Positions 37,513 through 40,289 of a DNA stretch of 40,289 nt are shown one piece after another (positions within the stretch are counted from its first letter, which is position 1; each line of letters starts with the position of its first letter). The DNA lies in assembly GCA_012031785.1 (NCBI GenBank), contig JAAUTG010000007.1, forward strand, positions 1-40,289. The letters run 5' to 3'. The notes beneath the pieces were generated by a model. The model saw nothing but the letters and a program-made list of their open reading frames with translations, was not told the origin of the DNA and made no database searches. This DNA comes from Saprospiraceae bacterium. Lineage in GTDB: Bacteria; Bacteroidota; Bacteroidia; Chitinophagales; Saprospiraceae. Both the position numbers and the translations under genes were made by a program.

Positions 37513-39449
37513 TTACTTTTTAGGCTCTTTGGATTCCAAGGTGGCTTCTAAAGTTGGTATTACTGCTGCTTGTCGTTTTGGAGTGAGTACATCCGCCATC
37601 GCGCGTGGACGTTTCTCAATTTGCCAGTTGAAGCCCTCCAATTTCAATGCACCATGATCTGCTTGTCGCATAGGTTCTAATTTGGCAGTAGGTTGTGTAT
37701 AAAATTTTATACGCTCTATCTCGTTATTGCCAAAATAAAGTAACATTCTGCTACATACTGTTTTGTTTACACCCACGTAAGCTTTTGTTTCATCCAGTGC
37801 ATAATACACAGATTCTGCACTTCCATCTACTGCCATTTGCCTCAGCTCGCTTTCTTCAAAAGAGGCAACAATATTTTTCCCCTTAATTTGGTTAAAATAA
37901 ATCTCGTCAGGACTATTCAGGATAAAGGATTTATTCAATAAGTAGATATGGTCAATTTTTTCATTTTTCAAAGATAGTAAAATAGTATCTGCTGAAAACT
38001 GCGAAGTGTCAGACCAAATAATAGGAGCTACAAAAAATCGAAAAATCGAATCTCTAGTGCTGTAAATCAAAGAATCGCAAATAGCTTGTAAGTCGCTTTT
38101 AAACACGCGCACGTCAGGATAGGCAATCAGCACCCTGCTTGTATCCACGCGAACAGTGCTATCTAAATCCACCGAATCGCGACGACTCAACGCCAGCAAT
38201 GTATCCGCAGCCAGAAAAAGCGAATCTCCATCTACAATACTAATCATCATCGGTCTGCCACCACTGGCTTTCAGATAATCCGATTTTTTTTCATACCGTG
38301 CCAGTTCAGCTCTAATAGTAATTTGCTCTGTGGTATCGCGCCAAATTACATTCCCTATTGCTACTCCAAAGCCAGTTTCGCTTTCGTAGTCCACTTGGTC
38401 AGCTTCTAAAATTTGTGGAGGGTCACTGATATAAGAACGACCTCGCGTTCTGTAAACATCATTTTTAGAATCATAGATAATTTTTTGAGCAGTAATAGTT
38501 TGCGTAGAATCTTGATAGCGCGCATTTCCGATTAAAAACGTCTCTTCTGTTCGTTCATCGTATTCAATCGTATCTGCAGTAGCTTTGCGATCATTTTCTG
38601 AAAAGTAAGCATTCCCCGACAAAGTGTAACGCCCAGTGATGCCATCGTATCGAATGATGTCTGCTTTGGCTTTCTGTTCTTTTTTTTCAAACTGAGCATT
38701 GACGCGAAACTCTGCTATTTCATTTGCCGTATCGTAAAATCCTTCTTCACAATAGACCTGCACAGAGTCGCTTTTTATGAGGGTTGGACTAAGAAAAGTG
38801 GCTAGTTGCAAGCGCGTGTTGTACTTTAAACTATCCGTAAGTAAATTAAATTTGGGGTCAATCACCACTACACTATCCTTAAAAAACACCTCATCGGTTT
38901 GTGTATAAAAGTACCCTTTTTACTAGTCAACTGGGTAGTATCGTTGGTAAGTAAAGCACCTGTGAAATAAGTCGCTACTTTTGTTTGAAGGTCATAATTT
39001 AATTGCTCCGTGAAGAGTTTTTGCCCCTTACTATTTAGCACCACTTCGCTGAACAGCGTTGCCAACTTCAACACGCCGTCATACTCCACTGAATCCGCAA
39101 AAATACTTAAAGAATCGCCTTGCTGAATAATTACATGACCTTGCGCCAGCACTTGGGTATTGTTAGTGATGGTTGCCGAATCGCAGTACATAAAGATACT
39201 GTCTTGACTCAATTCTACACTCCCTGCGAGTTTCTGCACCAGCGTATCCCTTTGCTGGAGGACAATAAACTCGTCCGCGTAATCAATTTTAACTCTACTT
39301 ACCGTGTCTTTTAAACTCGTCACACTTGGACTTGGAGACTGCGCCACCGTTTGGGTAGTATTTCCAACGCACAACACTACTACTAGCGCAAACAGGTAAA
39401 ATATATTTTTGTGAAGGATGCGTAGAACCGATGAATTGCAAACTTGCAA
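37513..39449 (-). CDS. OstA-like/LptA-type periplasmic protein (one frameshift)
   Basis: Track ORFs 38868-39449 and 37513-38889 join by adding one A at 38917-38921 (SKKGYFYTQTDEVFFKDS), giving about 645 aa. The signal peptide spans residues about 13-37 (ends TVAQ). The body is a long series of OstA-like beta repeats (QDSIFMYCDSATI, ADSVEYDGVLKLA, AQKIIYDSKNDVYR), the beta-taco fold that binds lipid A in lipopolysaccharide transport proteins LptA/LptD. There is no obvious C-terminal barrel, so it is not full LptD. It probably acts in lipopolysaccharide transport across the periplasm. Confidence 0.82.
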
Positions 39450-39971
39450 AATTGTGTCATTAGAAAAGATTATAATGCTAGATATAGCTTTACACTGTTA
39501 GCTACTTACTTGGTAAATAGTCATTAGGAAACAACTTAAAAAGCGGTAACATTAATACCTAAAAATTAACGTACAGCGAAATTAAAAGTTGTATCACAAA
39601 ACGGCTCGTCAGATAACAGCTATTAGAAAACAATAAAAAAAATGGCTATAATCACATCCCAAGGAACTTTTTTATCCAAAAAAAACGTTGTAAGTGTTCA
39701 AGACTAAAGTGTACTTGTAAGTAAATCGCGAATAACACAAAAAATTATATGGTTGACTATTGCGTAGCATCAAAAATATTTGTACCTTTATATTACTTTT
39801 AAGACTTGCTTGTTGGTTAGCGTATTTTAGACCGTATTTTCGCTAGAATTTTCGTTCCACAATGAGTTTATCGAAATATAAGTGGGCAGCCTCTGGGCTA
39901 GGCAGTGTTCATTCTTATTTCAACTAGAGTTATTTGGTTTTTAGTTCTTTTTTTTCATTTTACCATTATTT
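39450..39971. other. 522-base divergent intergenic region
   Basis: Between the OstA-like gene (minus) and the RRM gene (plus). It holds a promoter-like pair TTG (39760-39762), 20 bases, TACCTTTA (39783-39790, one mismatch to TAnnTTTG), a 21-codon ORF at 39862-39927 (MSLSKYKWAASGLGSVHSYF+N) and a T8 run just before the RRM start. The left part is AT-rich with nothing clear. Confidence 0.45.
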
Positions 39972-40289
39972 ATGAATCTTTTCGTAGCTAAACTGGATTT
40001 CAATACTTCCAGTGATGACCTTAGAAACGCATTTGAAGCGTTTGGAGAGGTTTCTTCCGCAAAAGTAGTTTTTGATCGTGACAGCGGACGATCTAAAGGA
40101 TTTGGCTTTGTAGAAATGCCTAACGACGACGAAGCTCGACAAGCAATTGATGAACTTAACGAATCAGAACTAGACGGACGTACTATTGTAGTTAAAGAAG
40201 CTACACCAAAAGAAGACCGTGGTGGCGGTGGTGGTGGCTACAATCGCGGCGGCGGCGGCGGTGGTGGTTACAATCGCGGCGGCGGCGGC
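39972..40289 (+). CDS. RRM-domain glycine-rich RNA-binding protein, 3' end cut by the window
   Basis: Not in the ORF track because it runs off the edge. ATG 39972 gives MNLFVAKLDF (RNP2), then DRDSGRSKGFGFVEM (RNP1 with the two aromatic RNA-stacking residues) in one RRM (about 1-78). A Gly-rich tail with GGYNRGG repeats follows. This is the small RRM protein type common in Bacteroidota and cyanobacteria, linked to cold response and RNA folding. The DNA here is a GGC/GGT repeat, where assemblies often stop. Confidence 0.92.
   Translation, partial: MNLFVAKLDFNTSSDDLRNAFEAFGEVSSAKVVFDRDSGRSKGFGFVEMPNDDEARQAIDELNESELDGRTIVVKEATPKEDRGGGGGGYNRGGGGGGGYNRGGGG

Overview
From about position 1000 onward the window is ordinary chromosome of a Bacteroidota bacterium, most like the Saprospiria (Haliscomenobacter/Lewinella type). 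This rests on AT-rich DNA, type IX secretion (T9SS) C-terminal sorting domains, many lipoproteins with an S/A/G-C lipobox, TAnnTTTG promoter-like motifs, a futalosine-route menaquinone cluster, and family types typical of the phylum (DUF5686, DUF4331, OstA-like, RsfS-FtsH beside BirA). The first ~920 bases look different. They carry six CGATCG hexamers, which I did not see elsewhere in the window, a cyanobacterial-type EgtB/DinB gene and the first 34 codons of a cyanobacterial-type ligA that stops abruptly. I read this as an assembly chimera with DNA from a co-occurring cyanobacterium, and less likely as a transfer scar.

Layout: (1) 1-922 cyanobacterial-type fragment; (2) 1003-3331 exonuclease III, GH25 lysozyme lipoprotein, MocA-like nucleotidyltransferase; (3) 3376-5029 a low-complexity TTTGG repeat and a broken ~502-aa helical-repeat protein of unknown function; (4) 5645-9462 a minus-strand cluster mqnE - histidine phosphatase - mqnA - enoyl-CoA hydratase; (5) 9583-12991 a GT2 glycosyltransferase and a large DUF5686 outer-membrane protein; (6) 13185-16573 rsfS-ftsH divergent from birA; (7) 16598-20738 an Rpn-family nuclease, an NlpC/P60-like lipoprotein, TrmH, a small lipoprotein and a Fur-family regulator; (8) 21038-27295 a TPR lipoprotein, two tandem DUF4331 genes (one with a T9SS sorting domain) and a PorT-like beta-barrel; (9) 27652-29474 a UbiA prenyltransferase preceded by a 900-base non-coding region with two tandem leader-ORF/terminator units; (10) 29475-33798 an OmpA lipoprotein and a large T9SS-secreted protein; (11) 34069-37354 rlmB, metF, manC; (12) 37513-39449 an OstA-like protein; (13) an RRM glycine-rich RNA-binding protein running off the right edge.

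About eighteen single-base frameshifts interrupt thirteen otherwise normal genes, including ftsH, manC, rlmB and xth. Most can be repaired by adding or removing one base in a homopolymer. This points to sequencing or assembly indels rather than decay. The ORF track therefore splits many genes; the features below give the merged genes.

The best candidate for something undescribed is the region upstream of the UbiA gene (28644-28938, minus strand). It has a promoter-like site, a UUCG-loop hairpin, then two short ORFs that share the same first 22 bases (MGVLIVC...), each running into its own intrinsic terminator. This looks like a tandem transcription attenuator, or a small-RNA locus. I found no CRISPR array, tRNA, rRNA or clear insertion sequence.
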